DNA of 9,504 nucleotides from Chloroflexota bacterium (GTDB lineage Bacteria > Chloroflexota > Limnocylindria > Limnocylindrales > CSP1-4), in the NCBI GenBank assembly GCA_025935655.1, contig JAICUV010000122.1, forward strand, positions 1-9,504, read 5' to 3'. Each line of letters begins with the position of its first letter. Within the stretch, counting starts at the first letter, position 1. The notes beneath the pieces are model-generated. The model did not search any database. It was not told the origin of the DNA and saw nothing but the letters and a program-made list of their open reading frames with translations. Positions 1 through 6,006 of the stretch are shown piece by piece. A program made the translations under genes and the position numbers.

Positions 1-669
1 ATGCGCGTCGCGGCGTGGCTCGATGCGCACGGGCTTCGGACGGGCGCGCCAATCCGGGTGGCGGTCCGCGGGGATCGGTTGGTGGCGCTGCTCGAGCTGG
101 TCGACGGACGCCCCCTGGGAGCTGCCGACGCCGACGTCGACCTCCTGGGCGCGACGCTCGGTCGCGCGCACCGGCTCCTGGCGGGCGCGCCGGTGCCCCC
201 GCGAATCGACCGGTGGCCGTGGTCGTGGCCGGACGCGACCGTGATCGGGGAACCGGCGCTGCGCCGAGCGGCGGCTGCGGCGATCGGGGAGGCGCACCGG
301 CTCGCGCCGACGCTCACCCACGGCATCCTGCACGGCGACCCCGCGCCGGAAGCATTCCTCGCGAGCGACGGAGCGGCGCCCGACGTCGCGCTCATCGACT
401 GGGGCGCCGCATGCCACGGACCACTGCTGTACGACGTTGCGTCGGCGTGGCTGTATGCCGGTCCGCGGGTCCTGCCTGCCTACGCGCGCACGGCACCGAT
501 CGGCGACGCCGAGCTCGCTGCGGCGCGGACGTTCCTGGCGTTCCGGTGGGCCGTCCAGGCCTGGTACTTCGCCGATCGCATCCGGCGCGACGACCGGACA
601 GGGCTCGGCGTCGACGAAAACGCCAAGGGCCTCGCCGACGCGCGGCGGGCCCTGCTCGACCCGACCTGA
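1..669 (+). CDS. APH-like phosphotransferase family protein, probably 5'-truncated by window edge
   Basis: The C-terminal lobe of an aminoglycoside-phosphotransferase-like small-molecule kinase is visible. The Brenner-type catalytic motif is His111-Gly112-Asp113 (HGDPAPEAF), and the metal-binding, DFG-equivalent Asp is Asp133 in LIDWG, followed by a GPLLYDVAS stretch typical of this family. The usual motif HGDxxxxN has Ala in place of the metal-binding Asn. I recall the HGDPAPEAF variant from actinobacterial and Chloroflexota relatives, so it is probably a subfamily trait rather than decay. The frame is open from base 1, and only about 60 residues precede the C-lobe. The ATP-binding lobe is therefore missing or only partly present, and the ATG at base 1 is likely an internal Met. 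The substrate cannot be told from sequence; sugars, amino alcohols and homoserine-like compounds are all possible. The stop lies 2 bases from the end of the convergent gene at 672. Confidence 0.72.
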   Translation: MRVAAWLDAHGLRTGAPIRVAVRGDRLVALLELVDGRPLGAADADVDLLGATLGRAHRLLAGAPVPPRIDRWPWSWPDATVIGEPALRRAAAAAIGEAHRLAPTLTHGILHGDPAPEAFLASDGAAPDVALIDWGAACHGPLLYDVASAWLYAGPRVLPAYARTAPIGDAELAAARTFLAFRWAVQAWYFADRIRRDDRTGLGVDENAKGLADARRALLDPT

Positions 670-671
670 CC

Positions 672-1322
672 TCAGCGTTCGCTGGACAGGTCCCGATCCT
701 CCATCTCCCAGGCGTGGTCGAGGAAGTGCCACGTGCAGCGGCGGATGAGGAACTGGAGCGTCCAGCTGCGGGCCGTGACGCCACGGGCACAGTGGTCGCG
801 GATCGCGTCGACGAAGGCGTCCCGGTGCGCCGCCATCCGCCCGGCATCCCCGACGGCCTCGGGCGGCGTGACCACGCCGACCTTCTTCGCGTGCTCGAGG
901 ATCTCCGCGCCGTTGGTGTGGCGGATGATCCGGTCCCGGTCCCGGCCGCCGCCCCGCGGGCCCGGGCGCAGCTCCGGCGAGACGCGGGCGGCGACGTCGT
1001 CGAAGGTCGCCCAGCAGGCGCGCAGGATGGCGATCCGGCGCTCGCACTCCGCCTCCGACATCGGCTCGAGCTCCGGCTGGGCGGTCTGCCCGGAGACACC
1101 GTAGAACTCGGACATGCCGGTACCCGGCAGCCGCTCCACGATCTCAAGCGCGCCTGCGGCGGCGAACTCGTCACCCAGGCCCGCCCGCGCCGCGACGACG
1201 GCGTAGCGCGGCCGATACGCCTCCAGCGTGGCCATCGCGGCATCCTCGAGCTTGGCGCTGCGGCCCCAGCCGGGCCAGTCGAACGCGGACGCCACCGCGC
1301 GCTTCCTGCCCTGCTCCACCAT
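672..1322 (-). CDS. DinB-like conserved hypothetical protein (216 aa)
   Basis: This is a conserved but uncharacterised protein family. The N-terminus has a recognisable FDWPGWGRSAK stretch (residues 14-24). The C-terminus has CTWHFLDHAWEMEDR, with His199 and His203 forming the HxxxH signature seen at the end of the DinB/YfiT four-helix-bundle metal-binding fold. His135, His144 and His166 are candidates for the third ligand. I infer a distant DinB-superfamily member; the enzymatic role is unknown. The frame stays open upstream into the neighbouring gene, but the upstream translation is Arg-rich and shadow-like. The ATG at 1322 is therefore preferred, although it has no clear Shine-Dalgarno. 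It starts 32 bases after the stop of the DinB gene at 1355 on the same strand, so the two are probably cotranscribed and this one may depend on translational readthrough from its neighbour. Confidence 0.72.
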   Translation of the reverse strand: MVEQGRKRAVASAFDWPGWGRSAKLEDAAMATLEAYRPRYAVVAARAGLGDEFAAAGALEIVERLPGTGMSEFYGVSGQTAQPELEPMSEAECERRIAILRACWATFDDVAARVSPELRPGPRGGGRDRDRIIRHTNGAEILEHAKKVGVVTPPEAVGDAGRMAAHRDAFVDAIRDHCARGVTARSWTLQFLIRRCTWHFLDHAWEMEDRDLSSER

Positions 1323-1354
1323 GACCCGGACCGGGTCGCGCGCGCCGGCCGGGC

Positions 1355-1858
1355 TCACGGCCAGAGGTCGAACGCAGGCACGCCGGCAGCCCCGAGCGCC
1401 ACCGACGCTTCGCTGAAGTGGTAGATGTCGTGCGCCAGCACGCGCTGGATGACGGATCCCCGCGTGTGCACCCAGGAGTCGTCCCACTCGGGCCGCCGGA
1501 GGACCTCGCCGAGCGATGCGATCGTCCACGTGTCGAGGCATCGCTCGACGATCGCGAAGGTCGAATCGAGGGCGTCTGCCAGCGCGGCGGGCGAGAGGAC
1601 GGTGTCGAGGTCGTCGTCCCCGGGACAGTTGAAGGCGGCATCGGGGAACGGCGACTCGGCGGCGCCGGGCTCGCCCGCGAAGTCGCACAGCCAGAACACC
1701 CGCTGGCATGCCGCGTGCCCGAGGATCGCCCAGGCGGGCCACCCGTCCGGCCTCGGCCGCAACGCGAGCTGCTCCGCAGTGAGCCCGGCCACGACGTCCC
1801 GGACCTGGCGGTTGTATATCCGCCAGTTGCTGTAGGCGGGGCGGATCGTCTCGCTCAT
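1355..1858 (-). CDS. DinB family protein (167 aa)
   Basis: The protein fits the DinB/YfiT-like putative metalloenzyme superfamily, which includes thiol-dependent transferases (for example bacillithiol and mycothiol S-transferases) and many uncharacterised members. The three expected metal-binding histidines are placed as in the family: His48 in AILGH near the end of helix 2, and His143/His147 in LAHDIYHFSE in the last helix. The length is typical (150-175 aa). The ATG at 1858 was chosen over an in-frame GTG 9 bases upstream because TAGGGT ends exactly 7 bases before the ATG; this hexamer could be a -10 element for a leaderless mRNA, or its AGGG could act as a weak ribosome-binding site. It is followed after 32 bases by a second DinB-like gene on the same strand. 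The substrate is unknown. Confidence 0.88.
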   Translation of the reverse strand: MSETIRPAYSNWRIYNRQVRDVVAGLTAEQLALRPRPDGWPAWAILGHAACQRVFWLCDFAGEPGAAESPFPDAAFNCPGDDDLDTVLSPAALADALDSTFAIVERCLDTWTIASLGEVLRRPEWDDSWVHTRGSVIQRVLAHDIYHFSEASVALGAAGVPAFDLWP

Positions 1859-1865
1859 GACGTGC

Positions 1866-1871
1866 ACCCTA
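1866..1871 (-). promoter_or_regulatory. Candidate -10 element of DinB gene
   Basis: On the minus strand this reads TAGGGT, matching TANNNT. It is followed by exactly 7 bases and then the ATG at 1858, so transcription would start at or next to the start codon. No good -35 is visible at 16-18 bases. The same arrangement recurs at five other genes in the window. Confidence 0.5.
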
Positions 1872-1913
1872 CCGCGCTCGTGCGCCGGGGTGTGTCAGGA
1901 ATCCAGGCAGACG

Positions 1914-1940
1914 GGCGACCGCCTGCTCGAGGACGGTGCC
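1914..1940 (-). terminator. Stem-loop 5 bases past the DUF3037 stop
   Basis: The stem pairs GGC-ACCG-CCT with AGG-CGGT-GCC (ten base pairs, two single-base bulges) around a 5-base loop. It begins about 5 bases after the TGA of the DUF3037 gene in the direction of transcription. No U-rich tract follows. It is a reasonable terminator or mRNA 3'-end stabiliser for the kinase-DUF3037 unit, separating it from the DinB pair downstream. Confidence 0.4.
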
Positions 1941-1944
1941 GGGG

Positions 1945-2361
1945 TCACGAGCGGCGCACCAGCGTGCGGAACAGGTGGTCCAGCGTCGCGGCCGGATCCG
2001 CCGTCAGGCCGGTGTGGACCGGCGACGGCTGGATCATCGTGGACGACGGGGAGACGAGCCAGTGGAACCGCTCCGGCGCGGGGAGCGCGGCGATCGGCCC
2101 CGCCGTCTCGTCGCCCGCGGCGATCCGGTCCACGAGCGAGAGGTGCTCGCGCACGGTCTCAGGGTCGCAGTCCGGGGAGAGCGCGGCGAGCACGGCCTCG
2201 TCGAGCTCCGTGCGCGCGCCGAGGAACCGGCGTGGCCGGGACATCAGCACGATGCCGGCGTTGAACGCCTCGCCGCGCTCGACGCGCGGCAGGACACGGA
2301 TGATGGCGTACTCGAACGGGCTGCGGGCGTCGCCGCCCGCGGCCTCACGCCGCCCGGGCAC
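1945..2361 (-). CDS. DUF3037 family protein (138 aa)
   Basis: The core FEYAIIRVLPRVERGEAFNAGIVL (residues 16-39) is the signature opening of DUF3037 proteins, and a later LPAPERFHWLVSPSS segment (93-107) also fits. No catalytic function is established for the family to my knowledge. The start is GTG at 2361. It is preceded by GAGG with a 6-base spacer, and the reading frame upstream has only shadow-like, Ser/Arg-rich sequence. The start lies inside the end of the HipA-like kinase gene (17-base overlap with the kinase stop at 2345), implying translational coupling and a shared function. I recall that DUF3037 genes are often found next to HipA-like kinase genes in other genomes, which supports a partner or substrate role; this is inference. 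Confidence 0.88.
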   Translation of the reverse strand: MPGRREAAGGDARSPFEYAIIRVLPRVERGEAFNAGIVLMSRPRRFLGARTELDEAVLAALSPDCDPETVREHLSLVDRIAAGDETAGPIAALPAPERFHWLVSPSSTMIQPSPVHTGLTADPAATLDHLFRTLVRRS

Positions 2362-3121
2362 GATCCGCCTCGGCGACGAACGCACGCGGCGACTCCAGCC
2401 GCGCGAGCAGGTAGTCCACGTACGCGCGGCGGTGGGCGTCCGGATCCGGCCTGCCGTCCTCGGGCTGCAGCCAGTCGTCGGGGATGGAGGCCGCGAAGCC
2501 CTCGAGCGTCTCGCGGTCCAGGCGTGGGGCCAGGCGTGCGTCGGCGTCCGCGATGGAGCCCGCGAACGGCAGCAGGACGTGGTCCTTGACCTGCACGAAC
2601 GGGCGGCGGGCGTGCGCGTCGGGCTCGGTCCACGAGTGGTGGATGTACAGCGCCGAGCCGTGGTCGATGAGGTACGGGCGCCGATGCCACACGATGAGGT
2701 TGGGATTGCGAGCGGTGCGGTCGACGTTGGTCGTGTACGCGTCGAGCCACACCACCGCGGCGGCGAGCTCCGGGTCCGGGCTCGGCTTCGCGGTCGGCGC
2801 GAAGGCGAGGGCGCCCGGGAGGAAGTCCAGCCCGAAGTTCGTGCCCGCGCTGCGCTCCAGGAGATCCTGGATCTCGCCGTCGGGCTCGGCCTTCGAGAGG
2901 GCGGCATCCAGCTCCACGAGCACGAGGTCCGGGATCGGCAGGCCGACGTGGCGCGCGATCTCGCCCGCGAGCAGCTCCGCAACCAGCGCCTTCCGCCCGT
3001 GGCCCGCCCCGAGCAGCTTCACGACGTACAGGCCGTCGTCGTCGGCCTCGACGAGCGCGGGGACCGAGCCGCCCTCGCGGAGCGGCGTGACGTAGCGGGT
3101 GGCGGTGACGGTCCGGAGCAT
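2345..3121 (-). CDS. HipA-like kinase family protein (258 aa)
   Basis: This is a small HipA-type protein kinase-like fold. Visible motifs are the N-lobe lysine (Lys35 in YVVKLLG), a helix-C type acidic residue (Glu49 in LVAELLAGEIARHVGLPIP), the catalytic loop NVDRTARNPN with Asp134 and metal-binding Asn139 or Asn141, and the DFG-equivalent LIDHG with Asp153. All key residues appear intact, so catalysis is plausible. E. coli HipA is about 440 aa; this protein is far shorter and lacks the N-terminal domain that contacts HipB. No HTH antitoxin lies next to it; the partner is instead the overlapping DUF3037 gene. The ATG at 3121 is preceded by TACACT plus 7 bases, with no Shine-Dalgarno, consistent with a leaderless mRNA. 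Whether it is a toxin, a Ser/Thr kinase of some other target, or a small-molecule kinase cannot be read from sequence. Confidence 0.87.
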   Translation of the reverse strand: MLRTVTATRYVTPLREGGSVPALVEADDDGLYVVKLLGAGHGRKALVAELLAGEIARHVGLPIPDLVLVELDAALSKAEPDGEIQDLLERSAGTNFGLDFLPGALAFAPTAKPSPDPELAAAVVWLDAYTTNVDRTARNPNLIVWHRRPYLIDHGSALYIHHSWTEPDAHARRPFVQVKDHVLLPFAGSIADADARLAPRLDRETLEGFAASIPDDWLQPEDGRPDPDAHRRAYVDYLLARLESPRAFVAEADRARAA

Positions 3122-3128
3122 CGTGGGG

Positions 3129-3134
3129 AGTGTA
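3129..3134 (-). promoter_or_regulatory. Candidate -10 element of HipA-like kinase gene
   Basis: On the minus strand this reads TACACT, ending 7 bases before the ATG at 3121. There is no Shine-Dalgarno between it and the start, which favours leaderless transcription. A small GGGAC/GTCCC inverted repeat (3139-3149, single-base centre) lies just upstream. Confidence 0.5.
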
Positions 3135-3153
3135 GGGCGGGACGGTCCCCGAC

Positions 3154-3182
3154 TTTACCGGCGCGAGGGGAAGGACTATCGT
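3154..3182 (+). promoter_or_regulatory. Candidate promoter of F420-type reductase gene
   Basis: A -35-like TTTACC (3154-3159) and a -10-like TATCGT (3177-3182) are separated by exactly 17 bases, each matching the sigma-70 consensus at four of six positions. The predicted start site is near 3189, inside the palindrome at 3181-3194. This gives a leader of about 55 bases before the ATG at 3245. Confidence 0.42.
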
Positions 3183-3194
3183 TGTACGTACAAC
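3181..3194. promoter_or_regulatory. Perfect 14-bp palindrome, candidate operator
   Basis: GTTGTACGTACAAC is perfectly self-complementary with no spacer. It sits in the 123-base divergent gap between the HipA-like kinase and the F420-type reductase, overlaps the -10 and predicted start site of the reductase, and is AT-richer than its surroundings. The position is typical of a repressor site (TetR, PadR or MarR type), but no regulator of those families is encoded nearby, so the binding protein is unknown. Confidence 0.5.
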
Positions 3195-3244
3195 TACTTG
3201 ATCCGCGCCCGCCGAGCGGGCGCCACCGGAGCGCACACCCGCAC

Positions 3245-3625
3245 ATGGACGACACCATCCGTACCGCCCTCGGCCGTGGCCACACCATCGACATGACGAC
3301 GATCGGCCGCCACTCCGGGAAGCCGCGACGCATCGAGATCGTGTTCCACAACCTCGACGGGCGGATCGTGATCAGCGGCATCCCGGTCCGCGGCCGGACC
3401 CGCGCCTGGATCCACAATCTCGAGGCCGATCCGCGCATCACCCTCCACTTCAAGGGCCCGGTGGCGCATGGCGACGTGGCCGGCACGGCGCGGGTCGTCA
3501 CCGACCCGCTGGAGCGGCGTCAGCTGCTGACCGGCGTCGCCCGCAACTGGAACCGCACGGACATCGACCTGATGGTCGAGGCCAGCCCGCTGATCGAGGT
3601 CACGATCCCGGGCTACGCTGCCTGA
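3245..3625 (+). CDS. F420H2-dependent (deazaflavin) nitroreductase/quinone reductase family protein (126 aa)
   Basis: The protein belongs to the Ddn-like split-barrel family (PF04075), which uses reduced cofactor F420 to reduce quinones, nitro compounds or other acceptors. The diagnostic start IDMTTIGRHSGKPRRIEIVF (residues 15-34) is present, followed by the barrel strand GRIVISGIP and NLEADPRITLHFKG (58-71). The length is within the family range (about 120-150 aa). The ATG at 3245 is favoured because family homology begins at once; GGAG 13 bases upstream is a distant ribosome-binding site. If the assignment is right, the host should make F420, which is common in Actinomycetota and Chloroflexota. 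The substrate is not predictable. It is transcribed divergently from the kinase and converges on the DUF2231 gene with a 12-base gap. Confidence 0.86.
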   Translation: MDDTIRTALGRGHTIDMTTIGRHSGKPRRIEIVFHNLDGRIVISGIPVRGRTRAWIHNLEADPRITLHFKGPVAHGDVAGTARVVTDPLERRQLLTGVARNWNRTDIDLMVEASPLIEVTIPGYAA

Positions 3626-3637
3626 AGCGGTCGATGC

Positions 3638-4363
3638 CTAGCGCACGGCCTCGTCGGCGAGCGCCTCGTTGACCTGACCCGTGACGTCCACGTCCCGATC
3701 GGCGACCGGGTCGCCGAGCGCCCCCCGGGGCTCGGGCTCCGGGAGGTCGTCGCTCCACTCCTCGGTGGCGTCGGCGGAGCGGTCGGCCAGCGTGTCGGCG
3801 ACCTGCTGCACGGAGCCGGTGACCCTGGTCACGAGGCCGGAGAGGTCGCCGTCGGGGACCATGGTGAGCGCGCTCCCGAGCGCGTCCGCGAGGGGCCGCC
3901 CGTCGACCCGCTCCTCGCCCCCGGCGACCGCGGTCGGGACGACGTCCACCCGCGTACCGTGGCGGTACACGAGGTGCGTCCCGTACCAGCCCGCGGAGAC
4001 CAGACCGACGTTCGCCGCCACGTTGAGCAGGCGCGCGAACAGCCCGATCCGGCCGGTGGAGCGGATGAGCAGCTGGAGCACGAGCGAGGCCAGGACGCCG
4101 ACGTTGAGCATCGCGTGGGCGTTCGCGATCCGCTTCGCCTCGGTGTTGGGCGGGATCTCGCGGTAGTCCGCGTACCCGGTCGCGGCGGCCGCGCCGCCCG
4201 TCAGCAGGGCCAGGAGCATCGTGAAGAACGAGGCCACCTTGAAGGAGCGCCGGCGGGTGACGAGATGGAGCATGTCGAACACGAGGCTCGTGGGCACGAG
4301 CGCGGCCGGATAGTCGTTCAGGACAGGGTGCACCGGGTGCTCGGCGTAGGTCAGCTTGGGCAT
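3638..4363 (-). CDS. DUF2231 domain membrane protein (241 aa)
   Basis: The N-terminal two thirds match the DUF2231 membrane family: HPVHPVLNDYPAALVPTSLVF (residues 9-29), FKVASFFTMLLALLTGGAAAATG (41-63), AMLNVGVLASLVLQLLI (84-100) and RLLNVAANVGLVSAGWYGTHLVYRHG (111-136), giving about four membrane segments. Residues 150-241 form a hydrophilic, acidic, Asp/Glu-rich tail without recognisable motifs. The family is often linked by annotation to electron transfer or haem-type membrane proteins, but its role is unproven; conserved His and Asp in the first two helices could bind a metal or cofactor. The ATG at 4363 has GAGG with a 6-base spacer. No TANNNT -10 element is seen in the 115 bases upstream, so it may be transcribed from the phosphatase promoter. 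Confidence 0.85.
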   Translation of the reverse strand: MPKLTYAEHPVHPVLNDYPAALVPTSLVFDMLHLVTRRRSFKVASFFTMLLALLTGGAAAATGYADYREIPPNTEAKRIANAHAMLNVGVLASLVLQLLIRSTGRIGLFARLLNVAANVGLVSAGWYGTHLVYRHGTRVDVVPTAVAGGEERVDGRPLADALGSALTMVPDGDLSGLVTRVTGSVQQVADTLADRSADATEEWSDDLPEPEPRGALGDPVADRDVDVTGQVNEALADEAVR

Positions 4364-4411
4364 GGAGGGCCTCGCGGCTTCGGCCGGCAGACGCCGGGGA
4401 TGCGGACACCG

Positions 4412-4441
4412 TGCCCGTCATGGGGCATCGGGCGCGCGCCC
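4412..4441 (-). terminator. Paired GC-rich stem-loops between SRPBCC and DUF2231 genes
   Basis: A TGCCC/GGGCA stem with a 6-base loop (4412-4427) lies beside the perfect palindrome GGGCGCGCGCCC (4430-4441). Both are in the 115-base gap after the SRPBCC stop (minus direction). No U-tract follows. They may weaken or end transcription from the phosphatase unit, but GC-rich chance pairing is a real alternative. Nothing else is evident in this gap. Confidence 0.25.
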
Positions 4442-4478
4442 AGGCGCGACGCGACGCTTGCAGCCGCGTGGCGACCGC

Positions 4479-4925
4479 TCAGACGGGCGCGGTCTCGGCC
4501 TCGATCAGCGCACGCAGCCGCTCGAGCGATCCCGCGAGCTCCGCGTTGATTCGCCGTTCGGCCTCGCGGGCGACGAACCCCAGGAGCGGCGGCGCGTGGA
4601 CCTCGATCTCGAGGACGATCCGGGTGCCGGTCTCGCTGACCCCCTCGAGGCGGGTGCGGACGTCGATCGACAGCGGCCCGGCGGAGCCGCCGATCGCCAG
4701 GATGTTGGGCGGACGGTACTGCTTCACCGTCCCCACGATCTCCGAGTTGCCGGCCGCCGCACCCATGCGCAGTCGGACGCGGCTCCCGACCGCCAGCTCC
4801 GTGTCGAGGAGCTCCGCGGCGATGACCTCCGGCAGCCAGCGCGGCAGGTCGGCGATGCGGGTTGCCACCCCGAACACCGTCTCGACGGCGTAGGGGAGCT
4901 GGAGCGATGCGCTGACGCGACCCAT
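4479..4925 (-). CDS. SRPBCC (START/Bet v1-like) family protein (148 aa)
   Basis: This is a single-domain SRPBCC ligand-binding fold. The pattern begins with a short strand (VSASLQLPYAVETVFGVATRIADLPRWLPEV, about residues 4-34), with the helix and W30-L-P-E motif usual at the entrance of the cavity. Alternating strands follow, and the protein ends in the long helix AREAERRINAELAGSLERLRALIEAE (119-144). Members bind hydrophobic ligands such as lipids, polyketides or quinone precursors; the ligand here is unknown. Its ATG shares one base with the TGA of the phosphatase (TGATG) and is preceded by GAGGAGG with a 7-base spacer (4933-4939), the strongest ribosome-binding site in the window. The pair is clearly translationally coupled, which suggests a shared hydrophobic or lipid substrate (inference). 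Confidence 0.86.
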   Translation of the reverse strand: MGRVSASLQLPYAVETVFGVATRIADLPRWLPEVIAAELLDTELAVGSRVRLRMGAAAGNSEIVGTVKQYRPPNILAIGGSAGPLSIDVRTRLEGVSETGTRIVLEIEVHAPPLLGFVAREAERRINAELAGSLERLRALIEAETAPV

Positions 4926-5641
4926 CAGGACGCCTCCTCTGTGAGCAGCTCGACGAGCCGGTCGAGCTCGGCGTCCGTCAGGCCCTGGCGGGCGAGGAGG
5001 GCACGAGCACCGCCATGCTCGCGGTCGAGATGGGTGAGCGCTGACGCCATGAACTCGGGCGGCGAGTCGACCACCAGGTCATCGTGCCGCCAGTCGTCGG
5101 GATCGATGCGTGCCATGGCGGGGCGGGCGAAGTAGCCGGCCGACATCGCGTAGTCCTGGACGATCGTGTCGGTGGGGACGCGCGCGAGGTCGAGCAGGAG
5201 CGCGATGGTCACGCCGGTGCGGTCCTTGCCCGCCGCACAGCCGATGACCGCCGGCACGCCGTCCTCGGCGAGGAGGGCCCGGGCGACGTCGGCGAGCTGC
5301 TGCGCCCGGGCGTCGAACACGTGGAGGTACATGCCGGCGAGCCCCGCGTGCGGCGTCGGGTCGTCCTTGAGCAGCGGGATCGACGTGTAGCGCACGCGCT
5401 CGGACCCGACGAACACGTTGGGCGCGCGCACGAGCTCCTCCGGCCAGCGGAGGTCGATGACCTGGCGCAGGCCCAGCTCCTCCAGCTCCAGCTGCGCACG
5501 ACGGGGGAGCCGGGTCAGCTCGTCCGAGCGGAGGAGCGTGCGCCAGCGGGTCCGCCGCCCGTCGGTGGTCGCGTAGCCGCCGACATCGCGGAGGTTGCGC
5601 GTCCCCTCGAGGGGGAGATGGCGCGCGGGTGTGGTGATCAC
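4925..5641 (-). CDS. Tyrosine-specific/lipid protein phosphatase, Y_phosphatase3 (MptpB-like) family (238 aa)
   Basis: The cysteine-phosphatase P-loop CAAGKDRTG is present (Cys135, Arg141), with the Lys and Asp variant typical of the MptpB/Y_phosphatase3 group, which can act on phosphotyrosine, phosphoserine/threonine and phosphoinositides. The family's N-terminal TRNLRDVGGY (residues 14-23) and the VIDLR general-acid region (Asp63) are also clear. The residue before the catalytic Cys is Gly134 instead of the usual His, an unusual change at a position that normally tunes the Cys. The frame is open to 5743, but upstream translation is not family-like. GTG at 5641 is chosen because TACCCT ends 7 bases before it (leaderless pattern) and homology starts shortly after. 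The gene is coupled to the SRPBCC gene by TGATG. It probably acts in the cytoplasm, since no signal peptide is seen from this start. Confidence 0.86.
   Translation of the reverse strand: MITTPARHLPLEGTRNLRDVGGYATTDGRRTRWRTLLRSDELTRLPRRAQLELEELGLRQVIDLRWPEELVRAPNVFVGSERVRYTSIPLLKDDPTPHAGLAGMYLHVFDARAQQLADVARALLAEDGVPAVIGCAAGKDRTGVTIALLLDLARVPTDTIVQDYAMSAGYFARPAMARIDPDDWRHDDLVVDSPPEFMASALTHLDREHGGARALLARQGLTDAELDRLVELLTEEAS
4933..4939 (-). promoter_or_regulatory. Strong Shine-Dalgarno of SRPBCC gene inside phosphatase gene
   Basis: On the minus strand this reads GAGGAGG, followed by 7 bases and the ATG at 4925. It lies inside the last codons of the phosphatase gene and fixes the SRPBCC start. 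Confidence 0.75.
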
Positions 5642-5648
5642 GCGTCCA

Positions 5649-5654
5649 AGGGTA
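5649..5654 (-). promoter_or_regulatory. Candidate -10 element of phosphatase gene
   Basis: On the minus strand this reads TACCCT, ending 7 bases before the GTG at 5641. It supports a leaderless mRNA and decides the start of the phosphatase against longer open-frame alternatives. Confidence 0.48.
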
Positions 5655-5723
5655 TCCCCGACCGCCGATCCGGGAGGACCGCCGTAGCCCATCCGGGGGA
5701 TGCGGTAGTGGCCGGACCCGGGG

Positions 5724-5729
5724 TAGGGT
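5724..5729 (+). promoter_or_regulatory. Candidate -10 element reading into gene-poor stretch
   Basis: TAGGGT matches the hexamer used in front of the DinB gene. Transcription would start near 5736 and read right, either into the possible small ORF at 5794 or, as a long leader, towards the PAS gene at 6321. No clear -35 is visible. Confidence 0.35.
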
Positions 5730-5793
5730 GGGCGTGCCCCCACGACGCACCGGCGCTCGACCTCGACGCTGCCAGATCCGGAGACCCGTCCTC

Positions 5794-6006
5794 GTGTCAG
5801 ATCCCATGCCGCGCCTCACGGCCCGCTCCGCCGGCGCCTCCGCAGACGTCGCGCTGCTGCGCGCGGCCCGCACCGACCCGGCAGGTCCCGAGACGCCGGC
5901 GTCGCCGACGCTGCGGGTGCGCCTGCGCGGACTCACGACCCTCCGTGGCGCGGGAGCCTCCACGCCGGCCCCGCTTGGCGCACGCCAGCAGCGGCGCGGC
6001 GCCTGA
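5794..6006 (+). CDS. Possible small Arg/Ala/Pro-rich ORF (70 aa), doubtful
   Basis: The ORF starts with GTG at 5794 (GGAG 10 bases upstream) or with the in-frame ATG at 5806, and ends with TGA at 6004-6006. By hand count, third-position G/C is about 86%, first about 81% and second about 74%, the order expected for real coding sequence in a GC-rich genome but with an unusually high second position. The protein (MPRLTARSAGASADVALLRA...) has no signal peptide, membrane segment or family that I recognise. It could be a genuine small basic protein, the remnant of a larger gene, or chance. A candidate -10 (TAGGGT) lies 65 bases upstream. Confidence 0.28.
   Translation: MSDPMPRLTARSAGASADVALLRAARTDPAGPETPASPTLRVRLRGLTTLRGAGASTPAPLGARQQRRGA

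Noticed and set aside
15..1424. Long plus-strand open frame (469 codons)
   Set aside because: Its Arg/Gly/Ala-rich translation overlaps the phosphotransferase and runs antisense to both DinB-fold genes, which have clear family motifs. Long spurious frames are expected at this GC content.
1945..2982. Single 345-codon minus-strand protein containing DUF3037 at its end
   Set aside because: Residues before the GTG at 2361 are a frame-shifted reading of the HipA-like kinase gene. The Shine-Dalgarno and the family start both point to 2361.
1418..3244. Plus-strand open frame continuous with the F420-type reductase, suggesting a 735-codon protein
   Set aside because: Only the part from 3245 shows family homology. 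The rest is antisense to DinB, DUF3037 and the HipA-like kinase and has shadow-like composition.
4430..4441. GGGCGCGCGCCC perfect palindrome as an operator
   Set aside because: Alternating GC sequence makes such palindromes frequent by chance here. It is kept only as part of a weak terminator candidate.
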